From: Paenibacillus sp. 1001270B_150601_E10
Lineage (GTDB): Bacteria > Bacillota > Bacilli > Paenibacillales > Paenibacillaceae
Reading direction: 5' to 3'
DNA length: 64,000 nucleotides
Assembly: GCF_015558675.1 (NCBI RefSeq)
Contig: NZ_JADMOL010000002.1
Span: 285,975 to 349,974 of the forward strand
Below, in pieces: positions 52,880 to 62,612 of this stretch (its first letter is position 1; every line of letters begins with the position of its first letter). The translations under genes were made by a program, and so were the position numbers. Under the pieces are notes generated by a model, which searched no databases, had not been told where the DNA came from, and saw nothing but the letters and a program-made list of their open reading frames with translations.

Positions 52880-53386
52880 ATGGCGACAAAATCAAAATCG
52901 AAGTCTCCTGCTTGGAAGACCGGCGAATGGAATATGACGCAGGAGCAATATAAGCAGATCGCAAGCAAGCGCGAACCTTCGCGTTCCATCTATAAGAATT
53001 GCATCCGAGCGTTCTTAGTAGGGGGAACGATATGCCTGATTGGACAAGCCTTCCAGCAGATGTTCATCTCATGGTTTGGCATGACGAAGGAGCAGGCAAG
53101 CAGCCCAACGGTTGTACTGCTTATTTTTCTGTCCGTCATCTTAACGTGCTTCGGTGTATATGACAAGCTTGCCCAGTGGGCTGGAGCTGGTTCTGCGGTT
53201 CCTGTGACTGGATTTGCGAACTCGATGAGCTCTGCTGCGATCGAGCACCGCAGTGAAGGGCTCGTCCTTGGTGTAGGCGCCAATATGTTTAAACTTGCTG
53301 GTTCCGTCATCGTGTTTGGTACGGTGGCAGCGTTTATTATTGCGCTCATCTACTTGATCTTTGGCATTAATATCAAGCACGGGTAA
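52880..53386 (+). CDS. spoVAC: Stage V sporulation protein SpoVAC
   Basis: Inner spore membrane channel protein for calcium-dipicolinate movement and mechanosensing. Basic N-terminus, NCIRAFLVGGTICLIGQAFQQMF, then AGAGSAVPVTGFANSMSSAAIEHRSEGLVLGVGANMFKLAGSVI are diagnostic. About four helices. ATG 52880 is better spaced from AAGGAGG than the ATG at 52874. First of the spoVAC-AD-AE trio. Confidence 0.95.
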   Translation: MATKSKSKSPAWKTGEWNMTQEQYKQIASKREPSRSIYKNCIRAFLVGGTICLIGQAFQQMFISWFGMTKEQASSPTVVLLIFLSVILTCFGVYDKLAQWAGAGSAVPVTGFANSMSSAAIEHRSEGLVLGVGANMFKLAGSVIVFGTVAAFIIALIYLIFGINIKHG

Positions 53387-53414
53387 TTCGAGCTTACGGT
53401 AAGGAGGCGAACCT

Positions 53415-54425
53415 ATGCACGTCGGAAGACAAACATGGCTCTTTAAAAACAAGCCGGTCATTATAAGCACTGGCACGGTCGTCGGTCCTGATGAAGGAGA
53501 GGGGCCGCTCGCTGATACGTTTGATTACGTACATGAAGATCTGGATATGCAGGAGAAGTCTTGGGAGAAGGCTGAGCGTAAGCTCTTGGAGCAGGCGACT
53601 CAGATTGCTGTCCAAAAATCAACCATTCAGGAAAATCAGATCAACTACTTCGTTGGCGGCGACCTGATGAACCAGATCATAAGCAATACATTTGCAGCAA
53701 GAAAGATGGGGCTCCCTTACATAGGGGTATTTGGAGCCTGCTCCACTTCAATGGAGTCGCTTGCGATCGCTTCCTTGCTCATTGACAGCGGCAATGCGGA
53801 ATATGTGATGGCGGGAACCTGCAGCCACAACTGCACAGCTGAGAAGCAGTTCCGCTACCCAACCGAATACGGCTCTCAAAAGCCGCCTTATGCTCAGTTT
53901 ACCGTTACGGGTGCTGGTGCAGCGATTGTTGCAGCGAGTGGCTCAGGCCCTCGCGTACATGCTGCAACGATTGGAAAGATTATGGACTTTGGCTTAAGCG
54001 ATCCGTTCAACATGGGAGCAGCGATGGCTCCAGCGGCTGTCGATACGATTCAGGCTCATCTTGCGGACCTGAATCGGACGCCTTCAGACTATGATCTTAT
54101 CGTGACAGGGGACTTGGCTAGCGTAGGAGTTCCAATCGCGAAGGATCTTTTTAAGGAGAATGGCCTGTCCATTGAGGGGACCGTCTTCAATGACTGTGGA
54201 CTCATGGTGTACGATCTTGAGACACAAGCGGTACAAGCTGGGGGGAGCGGCTGCGGATGCTCTGCTGTCGTGACCTATGGCCATATTCTTCAGCGCATGC
54301 AAAAGGGTGAGCTTAAGCGCGTGATGATTGCAGCTACGGGCGCTTTGCTGTCACCGCTGTCTTATCAGCAGGGTGAAACGATTCCGTGCATTTGCCATGC
54401 TGTGACGCTTGAGATGGAGGGATAA
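53415..54425 (+). CDS. spoVAD: Stage V sporulation protein SpoVAD (dipicolinic acid binding)
   Basis: Thiolase-fold protein that binds dipicolinic acid at the spore membrane. [51 protein letters not shown] and [14 protein letters not shown] are characteristic. 336 residues, complete. GTAAGGAGGCG ribosome site, 28 bp after spoVAC; 4 bp before spoVAE. Confidence 0.96.
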   Translation: MHVGRQTWLFKNKPVIISTGTVVGPDEGEGPLADTFDYVHEDLDMQEKSWEKAERKLLEQATQIAVQKSTIQENQINYFVGGDLMNQIISNTFAARKMGLPYIGVFGACSTSMESLAIASLLIDSGNAEYVMAGTCSHNCTAEKQFRYPTEYGSQKPPYAQFTVTGAGAAIVAASGSGPRVHAATIGKIMDFGLSDPFNMGAAMAPAAVDTIQAHLADLNRTPSDYDLIVTGDLASVGVPIAKDLFKENGLSIEGTVFNDCGLMVYDLETQAVQAGGSGCGCSAVVTYGHILQRMQKGELKRVMIAATGALLSPLSYQQGETIPCICHAVTLEMEG

Positions 54426-54429
54426 TGAC

Positions 54430-54780
54430 ATGATATTCTTTTGGGCTTTTGTAGTTGGTGGATTGATTTGTGTGATCGGACAACTTATGTTCGACATAGC
54501 GAAGCTCACACCTGCGCATACGATGGCGATCCTTGTGGTAGCAGGTGCTATCGTTGACGGCTTTGGCTGGTATGAGCCGCTTATTGACTTTGCAGGTGCT
54601 GGGGCTACAGTTCCAATTACGAGCTTCGGCAACTCTCTTGTACACGGTGCCATCCTGGATCTGCATAAGGATGGGTGGATTGGTGCGGTAACGGGAATCT
54701 TCAAGACGACGAGTGCAGGGATATCGGCTGCGATTGTATTTTCTTTTTTAGCCGCGCTGCTGGTTCGTCCGAAGGGATAG
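54430..54780 (+). CDS. spoVAE: Stage V sporulation protein SpoVAE (SpoVAEb)
   Basis: Three to four-helix membrane partner of Spo[33 protein letters not shown] and [22 protein letters not shown] mirror the SpoVAC core. 116 residues. ATG at 54430 follows GGAGGGATAATGAC. Last gene of the cluster; the terminator follows at 54852. No spoVAA, AB or AF here. Confidence 0.94.
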   Translation: MIFFWAFVVGGLICVIGQLMFDIAKLTPAHTMAILVVAGAIVDGFGWYEPLIDFAGAGATVPITSFGNSLVHGAILDLHKDGWIGAVTGIFKTTSAGISAAIVFSFLAALLVRPKG

Positions 54781-54851
54781 CTTTTAATCGTAATACAGCT
54801 CACCCAAGCTTTACAATCTTATTTACACTTTAAAAAATGCATCTCAAAGCG

Positions 54852-54886
54852 AGGTCAGTCGAGGTTTCTTTCGAACTGGCCTTTTT
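54852..54886 (+). terminator. Rho-independent terminator after spoVAE
   Basis: AGGTCAGT / ACTGGCCT (one T-G pair) with an inner TCGA pair, then five T. Confidence 0.8.
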
Positions 54887-55065
54887 CATATGGATCGGAA
54901 ATATCGCATAACATCAAAGGTTTCGCAGCGAAAGGCAAGCGTAAGAATTAGGAAATGCTGAAATTATTTGTGGAAATGGTGAATAGTCGATCTTCCCGAC
55001 TTGTTGTAAAATGAGGAAATGAAAGCGGATTACTCATTTTAAGAACTTTAAAGGGGGTCGTTGTC

Positions 55066-56022
55066 TTGAATAAGCAAATCACGTTGCACTCCATCATACA
55101 GCAGCTTCAAGAGTCCTTACAATCCAGCATATTAGGCAAACCGTTAGAAATAAATCTGTTATTGACAGCGATGCTCGCTAAAGGACATGTGCTTATTGAA
55201 GATGTTCCGGGCACTGGTAAGACACAGCTCATTAAATCCATCGCTCGTACGATAAATGGCCAATTTCGCAGAGTACAGTGTAATCCTGACCTGCTTCCAA
55301 CCGATATTACCGGCATGTTTATTTTTCATCCAAAAGACCAACAGTTCATCTTCCGTCCTGGCCCAATGATGACCAATGTCCTGCTCGTTGACGAAATTAA
55401 TCGTGCGACGACCAAGACACAATCTGCGCTGCTTGAAGCGATGGAGGAGCGTCATGTGACGATTGAGGGGGAGACGTTCGAACTGCCTAGCCCGTTTATG
55501 CTCTTTGCGACCCAGAATCCCATTGAATTCGAAGGCACCTATGTGCTGCCAGAAGCGCAAATGGACCGATTCATGATGAAGATTAGTCTGGGTTATCCGG
55601 ATGAGCTGACAGAGCGTGAAATGCTTGCTAGGCATGTAGAGGGACTGCCTTCTGAGCGCGTTGATGTGATTACAGATGTATCGATGATAGAAGAAGTGCA
55701 GCGTCTAGTGGAGCAGGTGCATATGGACGATGCGATCGGCTCTTACATTATTGATATCACAAGAAGAACAAGAGAACATGCTCATGTGCTGCTCGGCGCT
55801 AGTCCTAGAGCGTCCATCGCATTGATGCAGGCTGCCAAAGCATACGCTTGGCTCAGCGGACGCGAATATGTCTCGCCAGATGATGTGAAGATGCTTGTTC
55901 CGCATGTGTTAGGACATCGGCTAGTGTTAACGATCGATGCGAAGATCGACGGCGTTAAGCCTCACAAGGTGCTGCGTGAGATTCTGGATTCGGTGACGGT
56001 TCCTGTACGTCTTGGGATGTAG
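55066..56022 (+). CDS. MoxR-family AAA+ ATPase
   Basis: Chaperone-like ATPase. Walker A EDVPGTGKTQLIK, Walker B VLLVDEINRATTKTQSALLEAMEE, sensor FATQNPIEFEGTYVLPEAQMDRF. 318 residues. TTG start with AAAGGGGG eight bases upstream. Forms an operon with DUF58 (2-bp gap) and a transglutaminase-like membrane protein, a widespread trio thought to mature or assemble surface proteins. Confidence 0.93.
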   Translation: MNKQITLHSIIQQLQESLQSSILGKPLEINLLLTAMLAKGHVLIEDVPGTGKTQLIKSIARTINGQFRRVQCNPDLLPTDITGMFIFHPKDQQFIFRPGPMMTNVLLVDEINRATTKTQSALLEAMEERHVTIEGETFELPSPFMLFATQNPIEFEGTYVLPEAQMDRFMMKISLGYPDELTEREMLARHVEGLPSERVDVITDVSMIEEVQRLVEQVHMDDAIGSYIIDITRRTREHAHVLLGASPRASIALMQAAKAYAWLSGREYVSPDDVKMLVPHVLGHRLVLTIDAKIDGVKPHKVLREILDSVTVPVRLGM

Positions 56023-56024
56023 CG

Positions 56025-57272
56025 ATGACAGGGCGCAGCCAGAAATCTCATATTAGAACGTATTTCGTTGTCTATGCAGCCCTGCTTATTTATATTGGAC
56101 TCGTCTTCTATTTCTTATTTCAGGGGGGCAAGACCTCGTTCATGGTGCTTGCTATGGCAACCATACTTGGCGTGTATTGGTTATTAGGCTTGTTTGGCGG
56201 TGTCCGCAAGGCGAAGGGCCAACATCAGCTTGGCGGTGAGCGGCTCAGCCAATTTCAAGCAGAGTCTCATATTCCAGTGAAGCTTGCGATCCAGATTCCA
56301 GGGTGGATGCCTGTTCCATATGTAGAAGTTCGCGATGAGCTTTATCGCTTTGATCAGCTTGTTCACAAAGAAGAAACGATTGTCTTTTTGGATCAAAAAA
56401 GATTGGCGACCATAGAGTACCATACGCCTAAGCTTGAAAGAGGCTGCTATCAATTCGCAAGAACAACGTGCTGCACACGAGATTTATTTGGCTTGTTTCG
56501 CTATCAAGGGCTTTTTCGGAATGAGCAGATGCTCTACGTCCTTCCTAAAATGATCCCTATTGCAAGCTGGAAGCAGTCTTCATCGTTCAAGGGTTCGGTT
56601 GATCCTGAGGCATCGTATACGAAGCATCGCCGAGAATCAACGGTCGCAGATGGGATTCGGGACTATGTTCATGGAGATCGTTTATCCCGCATCCATTGGA
56701 ATGCGACCGCAAGAAGCGGATCGTTGAAGTCGAAGCAATTCGAACCCGAAGGGACGCCTATGCTTGCGATTGTTCTCGATCTGTCACAGGCATCGTACAA
56801 GGATGCTGCCTCATTTGAGTTAGCCGTCTCTATCACAGCCTCATTGATGCGATATGCAGCTAGACAGCAGCGCCGGGTTATTGTGGCTGGCGTCGGCAAG
56901 GAGCTTAAGCTGTGGGGGACGGACGCAGTTCGCCATGAAACATCAAGTCTTCGTCAGTGGCTCTCCTCTATTCAAATGGAACGAACAGATGAGGGGGCTG
57001 AAGATAGCTGGCTTGAAGCCTGGCAGAAGCACCCTGACCTTAAACGAGGAGGAACCCTTGCTTGGGTGTCCGGTCATTTGACCTTGGAGCAGGAGCGAAT
57101 CCTGAGCCACCTCTCTAAGCTCAATTGGCAGGGCAGCTATTTTGTGGCGGGGGATCATGCAGGAACAGATGATGCAAAGCTTCGCTCGAAGCTATCGCGA
57201 TATCCGTATGCTTATGTCCCTGTGAAGGAGCTTCATCAGCTCTCTGAACGATTGGAGGGGAATAGCGCATGA
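56025..57272 (+). CDS. DUF58 domain membrane protein
   Basis: Two N-terminal helices (YFVVYAALLIYIGLVFYFLF and FMVLAMATILGVYWLLGLF), a beta-rich segment, and the DUF58 signature GIRDYVHGDRLSRIHWNATARSGSLKSKQFEPEG followed by a von Willebrand-A-like fold (MLAIVLDLSQ). 415 residues. ATGA overlap with the downstream gene. Probable substrate adaptor of the MoxR ATPase. Confidence 0.9.
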   Translation: MTGRSQKSHIRTYFVVYAALLIYIGLVFYFLFQGGKTSFMVLAMATILGVYWLLGLFGGVRKAKGQHQLGGERLSQFQAESHIPVKLAIQIPGWMPVPYVEVRDELYRFDQLVHKEETIVFLDQKRLATIEYHTPKLERGCYQFARTTCCTRDLFGLFRYQGLFRNEQMLYVLPKMIPIASWKQSSSFKGSVDPEASYTKHRRESTVADGIRDYVHGDRLSRIHWNATARSGSLKSKQFEPEGTPMLAIVLDLSQASYKDAASFELAVSITASLMRYAARQQRRVIVAGVGKELKLWGTDAVRHETSSLRQWLSSIQMERTDEGAEDSWLEAWQKHPDLKRGGTLAWVSGHLTLEQERILSHLSKLNWQGSYFVAGDHAGTDDAKLRSKLSRYPYAYVPVKELHQLSERLEGNSA

Positions 57273-59515
57273 GGGATATCCGAGCAGCAACTGTTGAACA
57301 ACGTCCGAATCCATGGAAAGAGCTATTCCGTCTGCATTGGGAAGATCGTTTGATTTGGCTGTGCTTATTCGTTATTTTATCACAATGGACGAAAGCGCTT
57401 ATTCCTTATTGGTATGAGGAAACGATCCAGATGACGCTTTCTATGCTGTTTATGATGCTTGGTGTGGGCATGGTTTTCCCAGCGCATGCACGTATACGCA
57501 TTCCGCTAGGCATAGTCGTTGTCATCTATTCGGTCATTCATCAATTGAAAGCCTATCAGCTGTGGATTCCTGCTGATGCACTGGGGAAGGAAGCGTGGCT
57601 TCAGCTGCATCCTTACATCTGGCTCGTTGGTCTCATCTGGATGACGTACGAGATCTTCAAGAGATCCGTTCGTACAGGCTGGCATGTTATCTTTTTGCTT
57701 GTCATTCAACTGATTGTCTTTGGAATACTAGACTCTTTTACGGTGGACATGCTGTGGGATCAAGTGGCTTGGACGATCGGGGCTTCCCTGCTATGGCTCA
57801 TCTGCATTCATTTCAAAGGCATGAAGGCTCGATTCCCTGAATACTGGCACATGAAGCCTCGATATGCGATTCAGATCCTTGTAAGTGCCACCGTTCTGCT
57901 GTCCGTTGTCATTACAGTCGGGGTCAGCATGCCTGGCGTGCAGCCCATTCTAATGGACCCTTATACCGCTTTTGTGATGAAAGGAGAAAGACCTCAATCA
58001 TTTGGACAGCTAACCAATCTTGGCTCTGAAGGGCAATCTGGCACCAATCGTGCTCTTGCCGACTCTGGCTACAGTACGAACGATAAGAAGCTGGGAGACG
58101 GATTTCGTCTTAATTATTCGCCTGTTATGACGGTGGATGCGGATCAGATCGGTTATTGGCGTGCTGAGACGAAGGCCATTTATCAAGGGGATGGCTGGAT
58201 TGACTATGAGGAATACAGCAGCGATCCTTATGAAGCGGTGGAAATGGAGTCGAAGCTTCGTGATGCCTTTACTCGAGGCAGTCAAGTGAAAACAAAGCTT
58301 GTGAAGCAGAAGGTGACGATGCAGACTCGTGCCAATTATCCTGCATTATTCGGAATGGGCACCATTCAATCTGTTCAGGAGGCTAGGTCCGAGACAGGAG
58401 AGCCGATCTTCTGGCATCGCTATGATGGTGAGCTTCGGCATTTTGGCAAGGTGGAAGATTATCCAACCTCCTATACCCTTACTTCAGAAGTGCCCATCTA
58501 TACGCCGGACCAGCTTCGGAATGCAACACGTTCGACATCTTATACGCGTCCCTTATGGGAGCCTTATCTTGAGCTTCCCGATCAGTATTCTCCGCGTGTA
58601 GCGGAGCTTGCAAGAGAGATTGTCAAGGATGCGGACAACGATTATGACCGCGCGAAGAGGATAGAGGAGTATTTGAGGAAGAGCTTTCGCTATACAACAC
58701 AGCCGAACATTAACAAGAGGGTTAGTGCTGATTTTGTAGAGTCCTTTTTATTTGAAGTCCAAGAGGGATATTGTGATTACTTCTCCTCTGCAATGGCTGT
58801 CATGCTTCGAACCCTTGATGTTCCAACCCGCTGGGTTAAGGGCTTTGCCCCAGGAACAAGAGATATTCCTTCTAATGAATGGATTACAAATCGTGACGTG
58901 TTTGATACGATTGACAGCAAGGGTCAGTACCGTGTGACGAATGCGGATGCTCATTCCTGGGTTGAAGTATACTTGGGTGATTACGGCTGGATCGCTTTCG
59001 AGCCGACACCTGGGTTCACAATGGCTGAAGCATCTGCGGCGGAGACGGAAGAGGAGCAGGATACGCAACAGCAAGCAACACCTGAGGAGAAAGAGGTTCA
59101 GACAACCGATTCCACCTCATCAGAGGAACTGTCGGCTTGGGTAATTGTTACAGCCAAAGCTATCGTATGGATCGCGGTTGGTGCAGGCCTTATCACCCTG
59201 CTCATCCGCTGGTATGCGGTTGGCTTCTCACTTCGCTGGATACGATTGTGGAATCGCAAGCTGACGCTTAAAGAGCGAATCGTTGTTGAGACTGAAATGT
59301 GGCTAAGCTATTGCCGATTGAAGGGCATGAAGAAGCAGCCTTCGGAGACGGTGCGCGAGGCAGTGAACAGATGGATCGAGGACAAGCCTACTCTTGCGGT
59401 TTATGCGAATATCATTGTCGCTTGCTTTGAGCAGGCGAAGTATGGGCGAGGAGATGTATCTTCCGAGAATTGGCAGCAATTTAAAGAAGCGATTCACCAA
59501 TTTAAGCATACATGA
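57269..59515 (+). CDS. TgpA-type membrane transglutaminase-like protein
   Basis: About five to six N-terminal helices (residues 25-225), an extracellular region, a transglutaminase core at about 475-590 with Cys in EVQEGYCDYFSSAMAVMLRTLDVPTRWVKGF and His/Asp in DAHSWVEVYLGDYGWIAFEPTPGF, then a helix near 630 and a cytosolic tail (DUF4129-like). 748 residues. Third gene of the MoxR operon; the terminator follows at 59547. Confidence 0.9.
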   Translation: MRDIRAATVEQRPNPWKELFRLHWEDRLIWLCLFVILSQWTKALIPYWYEETIQMTLSMLFMMLGVGMVFPAHARIRIPLGIVVVIYSVIHQLKAYQLWIPADALGKEAWLQLHPYIWLVGLIWMTYEIFKRSVRTGWHVIFLLVIQLIVFGILDSFTVDMLWDQVAWTIGASLLWLICIHFKGMKARFPEYWHMKPRYAIQILVSATVLLSVVITVGVSMPGVQPILMDPYTAFVMKGERPQSFGQLTNLGSEGQSGTNRALADSGYSTNDKKLGDGFRLNYSPVMTVDADQIGYWRAETKAIYQGDGWIDYEEYSSDPYEAVEMESKLRDAFTRGSQVKTKLVKQKVTMQTRANYPALFGMGTIQSVQEARSETGEPIFWHRYDGELRHFGKVEDYPTSYTLTSEVPIYTPDQLRNATRSTSYTRPLWEPYLELPDQYSPRVAELAREIVKDADNDYDRAKRIEEYLRKSFRYTTQPNINKRVSADFVESFLFEVQEGYCDYFSSAMAVMLRTLDVPTRWVKGFAPGTRDIPSNEWITNRDVFDTIDSKGQYRVTNADAHSWVEVYLGDYGWIAFEPTPGFTMAEASAAETEEEQDTQQQATPEEKEVQTTDSTSSEELSAWVIVTAKAIVWIAVGAGLITLLIRWYAVGFSLRWIRLWNRKLTLKERIVVETEMWLSYCRLKGMKKQPSETVREAVNRWIEDKPTLAVYANIIVACFEQAKYGRGDVSSENWQQFKEAIHQFKHT

Positions 59516-59546
59516 TGTGCAATTTATGATAAGATGATCAAGATTG

Positions 59547-59590
59547 CCGTATTCGAAACGTACTGCATGGTTCGGATACGGTATTTTTTT
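59547..59590 (+). terminator. Rho-independent terminator of the moxR operon
   Basis: CCGTATTCGAA / TTCGGATACGG (one G-T pair), 13-nt loop, followed by TATTTTTTT. Confidence 0.9.
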
Positions 59591-59618
59591 GCATGTAAAT
59601 CAAAGAATATGGTATAGT
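59589..59618 (+). promoter_or_regulatory. Promoter of the yqeG-rsfS operon
   Basis: TTGCAT (59589-59594), 18-bp spacer, TATAGT (59613-59618), starting within the T-run of the preceding terminator. Leaves a leader of about 20 nt before the yqeG ribosome site AGAGGTGA. Confidence 0.6.
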
Positions 59619-59645
59619 TTTTCGTATAAAAAAGAGGTGACCTCA

Positions 59646-60164
59646 TTGTTTGAAGTGCTTATTCCAAGACTTCGAGTACGTACGGTATACGATATAGACC
59701 TTAACCTGCTTCAAGCGAAAGGTTATAAAGGGATTATAACGGACCTTGATAATACATTGGTCGGGGCAAAAGACCCGCTGGCAACACCCAAATTGACAGC
59801 TTGGTTAGAGGAAGTAAAGCGAGAGGGCTTTAAGCTGGTTGTTGTCTCTAACAACGAGCAGGCACGTGTAGCGAAGTTCTGTACGCCGCTTGACATTCAG
59901 TTCGTTCATAAAGCACGCAAGCCCTCCTCCAAACCTTTTGCCAAAGGAATGGAGCTTATGGGGCTGAAGCCTCAGGAGACAGTGGTCGTTGGGGATCAGA
60001 TGCTGACAGACGTGCTTGGCGGCAATCGGTTGAATCTATTTACCATCTTGGTCCAACCCATTGCCTTGCAGGACGAAGGCTTTGGCACGCGGGTAAACCG
60101 TCGCATCGAGCGTATTGTAACATCACGGCTGCGCAAACAAGGTCTCTGGCACGAGGAGGAGTAA
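59646..60164 (+). CDS. yqeG: YqeG-family HAD IIIA phosphatase
   Basis: HAD nucleophile motif DLDNTLVG, motif II VVSNN and motif III/IV GDQMLTDVLGGN. 172 residues from the TTG at 59646, which follows AGAGGTGACCTCA; an ATG at 59544 would run through the terminator and is rejected. First gene of the conserved yqeG-yqeH-aroE-yhbY-nadD-yqeK-rsfS cluster. Related to mitochondrial phosphatidylglycerophosphate phosphatases; exact substrate in bacteria uncertain. Confidence 0.92.
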   Translation: MFEVLIPRLRVRTVYDIDLNLLQAKGYKGIITDLDNTLVGAKDPLATPKLTAWLEEVKREGFKLVVVSNNEQARVAKFCTPLDIQFVHKARKPSSKPFAKGMELMGLKPQETVVVGDQMLTDVLGGNRLNLFTILVQPIALQDEGFGTRVNRRIERIVTSRLRKQGLWHEEE

Positions 60165-60170
60165 CATTTT

Positions 60171-61286
60171 ATGACGGAACAATTAACAAAACATTGTGCA
60201 GGCTGCGGAGCGGCACTGCAAACGACGAATGCGGAGCAGGCAGGCTACATACCAGAAAAAGCGCTGGAGCGGGAGCCGGCTATATGCCAGCGCTGCTTCC
60301 GAATTAAGAACTATAACGAAGCGCAATCGATCGCCATGGATCACGATGATTTCCTGCGGATGCTGGGCCGCATTGGCGATGAGGATGCGCTTGTCATTCA
60401 TATTGTGGATTTGTTTGACTTTGAAGGAAGCATGATTTCAAGCCTTCAGCGCTTTGTAGGGAATAATCCCGTGCTTTTGGTCGTAAACAAGGTGGATCTA
60501 TTGCCTAAAGGCATGAATTGGAACCGAATTCGCAACTGGGTACAGCATCAAGCCAAGGAGATTGGAATCAAGATTGTCGACGTTCTGCTCGTTAGCGCGA
60601 AGCGAGACTTTGGCTTTGATCGCTTAGTAGAAGCGGTAGGAGAATGGCGCGGGGACCGAGATGTATATGTGGTTGGAGCAACAAACGTAGGGAAGTCTAC
60701 CTTAATCAACCGCCTGATTCGCGATTACAGCGATTTGGATCGTGAATTGACAACATCTCGCTATCCTGGCACCACGCTTGATCTTGTGAACATTCCGCTC
60801 GACGATGGACGCAATATTATTGATACACCGGGTATCGTCTATACACATCGCCTGACGGAGCTGGTGGATCGCAAGGATCTGGGCGCGCTATTGCCCGACA
60901 AGACCCTTAAGCCAGCGGTATTCCAGCTTAATGAAGGGCAAACGCTGTTCTTTGGTGCGATGGCTCGCTTTGATTTCGCTGAAGGGGAGCGACAATCGTT
61001 CACGTGCTATCTGTCTAACGCCTTGAAGATTCATCGGACGAAGCTTGAACGTGCGGACGAGCTGTACGAGAACCATGCAGGAGAACTGTTGGCTCCGCCA
61101 ACGAAGGAACGCCTTGCCGAACTGCCGGCTTGGACGAAGCATCAGCTGCGTGTTCCACGTGGAGGAGAGATGGACGTCTTTATCTCTGGACTTGGATGGA
61201 TTACGTGCAATGGAACGTCTGGGGCTTTGATCAATGTACACGCGCCGAAGGGTGTTAAGGTGCTCTTGCGCCCTACGATGATCTAG
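60171..61286 (+). CDS. yqeH: Circularly permuted ribosome biogenesis GTPase YqeH
   Basis: N-terminal zinc finger (CAGCGAAL...CQRCF), then G motifs in permuted order: NKVD (G4), SAKR (G5), GATNVGKSTLINRL (G1), PGTTLD (G2), DTPGI (G3). Needed for 30S subunit assembly. 371 residues. Six bases after yqeG with GAGGAG in the overlap. Confidence 0.96.
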   Translation: MTEQLTKHCAGCGAALQTTNAEQAGYIPEKALEREPAICQRCFRIKNYNEAQSIAMDHDDFLRMLGRIGDEDALVIHIVDLFDFEGSMISSLQRFVGNNPVLLVVNKVDLLPKGMNWNRIRNWVQHQAKEIGIKIVDVLLVSAKRDFGFDRLVEAVGEWRGDRDVYVVGATNVGKSTLINRLIRDYSDLDRELTTSRYPGTTLDLVNIPLDDGRNIIDTPGIVYTHRLTELVDRKDLGALLPDKTLKPAVFQLNEGQTLFFGAMARFDFAEGERQSFTCYLSNALKIHRTKLERADELYENHAGELLAPPTKERLAELPAWTKHQLRVPRGGEMDVFISGLGWITCNGTSGALINVHAPKGVKVLLRPTMI

Positions 61287-61315
61287 ACAATCCGGGATCG
61301 GAGGAACGGGAATTC

Positions 61316-62197
61316 ATGGGAAACGTATCGTCTTTAGCTGACAATAAGGGCTCGATTACAAGCTCGACACAGCTCTATGCGGTTATCGGGGACCCTATTC
61401 ATCATTCGAAGTCTCCGCTCATGCAGAATGCCGCGCTTCAAGCTTGTGGAATAGATGCGGTCTACACAGCTTTTCATGTAAAGCCGGAGCAGCTAGAAGC
61501 CTGTGTGGCAGGGATGCGAGCGCTTGGCATTCGTGGCATGAATGTCACCATTCCTCATAAAGAGCATGTTATGAAAATGGTGGATGAGGTCGACAGCAGT
61601 GCCGCAGTCATCGGAGCCGTAAATACAATCGTCAATGATCAGGGCAAGCTGATTGGCTATAACACGGACGGGCTAGGGTTTGTTCGTTCTTTAAAAGAAG
61701 AGACGGGTGTCGATCTTCAAGTGAGCCGTATTCTGATGATTGGTGCAGGCGGAGCGGCAAGAGGGCTGTGCTACGCCTTGCTTAAGGAAGGATGCAAGCA
61801 GCTGACAGTCGCGAATCGTACCGTGGAACGTGCGCTATCCATCGCAGATGAGCTTCGTGATGATGGATCGATTCAGGTTGCTCGCATCGAGAATGGATGG
61901 CCAGAAATGAATCCCGAAGACGTGGATATTGTGATTAACACGACTTCAGTTGGTATGCATCCGCATGTGGATGACTCGTCGGTAGCGAAAGACTGGATGA
62001 AGTCTCATATGATTGTCAGTGATATTATCTATAATCCACTGAAGACCAAGCTTCTTCAGGATGCCGAAGCAGTGGGAGCTGTTACTCACAGCGGATTAGG
62101 GATGTTTGTGTACCAAGGCGCCATAGCCTTTGAGCTCTGGACAGGGATTGAGGCACCGGTTAAAGTAATGCGCGAAGCGGTGCTTCAAGCATTATAA
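61316..62197 (+). CDS. aroE: Shikimate dehydrogenase
   Basis: NADP-dependent reduction of 3-dehydroshikimate. Substrate site VIGDPIHHSKSPLMQNAAL and NVTIPHKEHVM (catalytic Lys), NTDGLGF, cofactor loop IGAGGAARGLCYALL, NRTVERA. 293 residues. GGAGGAACGG upstream. Its substrate is also that of AsbF at the start of the window, though the two are not linked genetically. Confidence 0.95.
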   Translation: MGNVSSLADNKGSITSSTQLYAVIGDPIHHSKSPLMQNAALQACGIDAVYTAFHVKPEQLEACVAGMRALGIRGMNVTIPHKEHVMKMVDEVDSSAAVIGAVNTIVNDQGKLIGYNTDGLGFVRSLKEETGVDLQVSRILMIGAGGAARGLCYALLKEGCKQLTVANRTVERALSIADELRDDGSIQVARIENGWPEMNPEDVDIVINTTSVGMHPHVDDSSVAKDWMKSHMIVSDIIYNPLKTKLLQDAEAVGAVTHSGLGMFVYQGAIAFELWTGIEAPVKVMREAVLQAL

Positions 62198-62283
62198 GCG
62201 AGTATGCGCCGCATACGACGCTCTATATATTCGAAAAACAATAGGAACAACAGTACGTTGGTACTTCAGGAAGGAAGAACAAG

Positions 62284-62574
62284 ATGCTAACTGGCAAACA
62301 AAAGCGTTATTTGCGTTCACTCGCACACCATATCCAACCGATTTTCCAAGTAGGAAAGGGTGGAGTGAATGACCAATTGATCCGCCATATTGAAGAAGCC
62401 ATTGAGGTGCGGGAATTGATTAAAATCTCCATTTTGAACAACAATATGGATGATCGTCAAGAAGTTGCGGAGGCGCTTGCTTCTGGTTCCGGATCTGAGC
62501 TTGTGCAGGTGATTGGCAAGACGATTATCCTTTATAAAGAGTCTAAGGATCATAAGGAGATCGAGCTGCCTTAA
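62284..62574 (+). CDS. yhbY: YhbY/YqeI-family CRM-domain RNA-binding protein
   Basis: 96 residues, a single CRM domain with KQKRYLRSLAHHIQPIFQVGKGGVNDQL and its GKGG loop; associated with pre-50S ribosomes. GGAAGGAAG before the ATG. In cluster order between aroE and nadD. Confidence 0.94.
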   Translation: MLTGKQKRYLRSLAHHIQPIFQVGKGGVNDQLIRHIEEAIEVRELIKISILNNNMDDRQEVAEALASGSGSELVQVIGKTIILYKESKDHKEIELP

Positions 62575-62612
62575 TATGCGCACCTGGATGACCAGATCAG
62601 GAGGCTTATAGC

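Noticed and set aside
59544-59645. N-terminal extension of YqeG from an ATG at 59544
   Set aside because: It would translate through the terminator hairpin and the promoter of the operon; TTG 59646 has the ribosome site.
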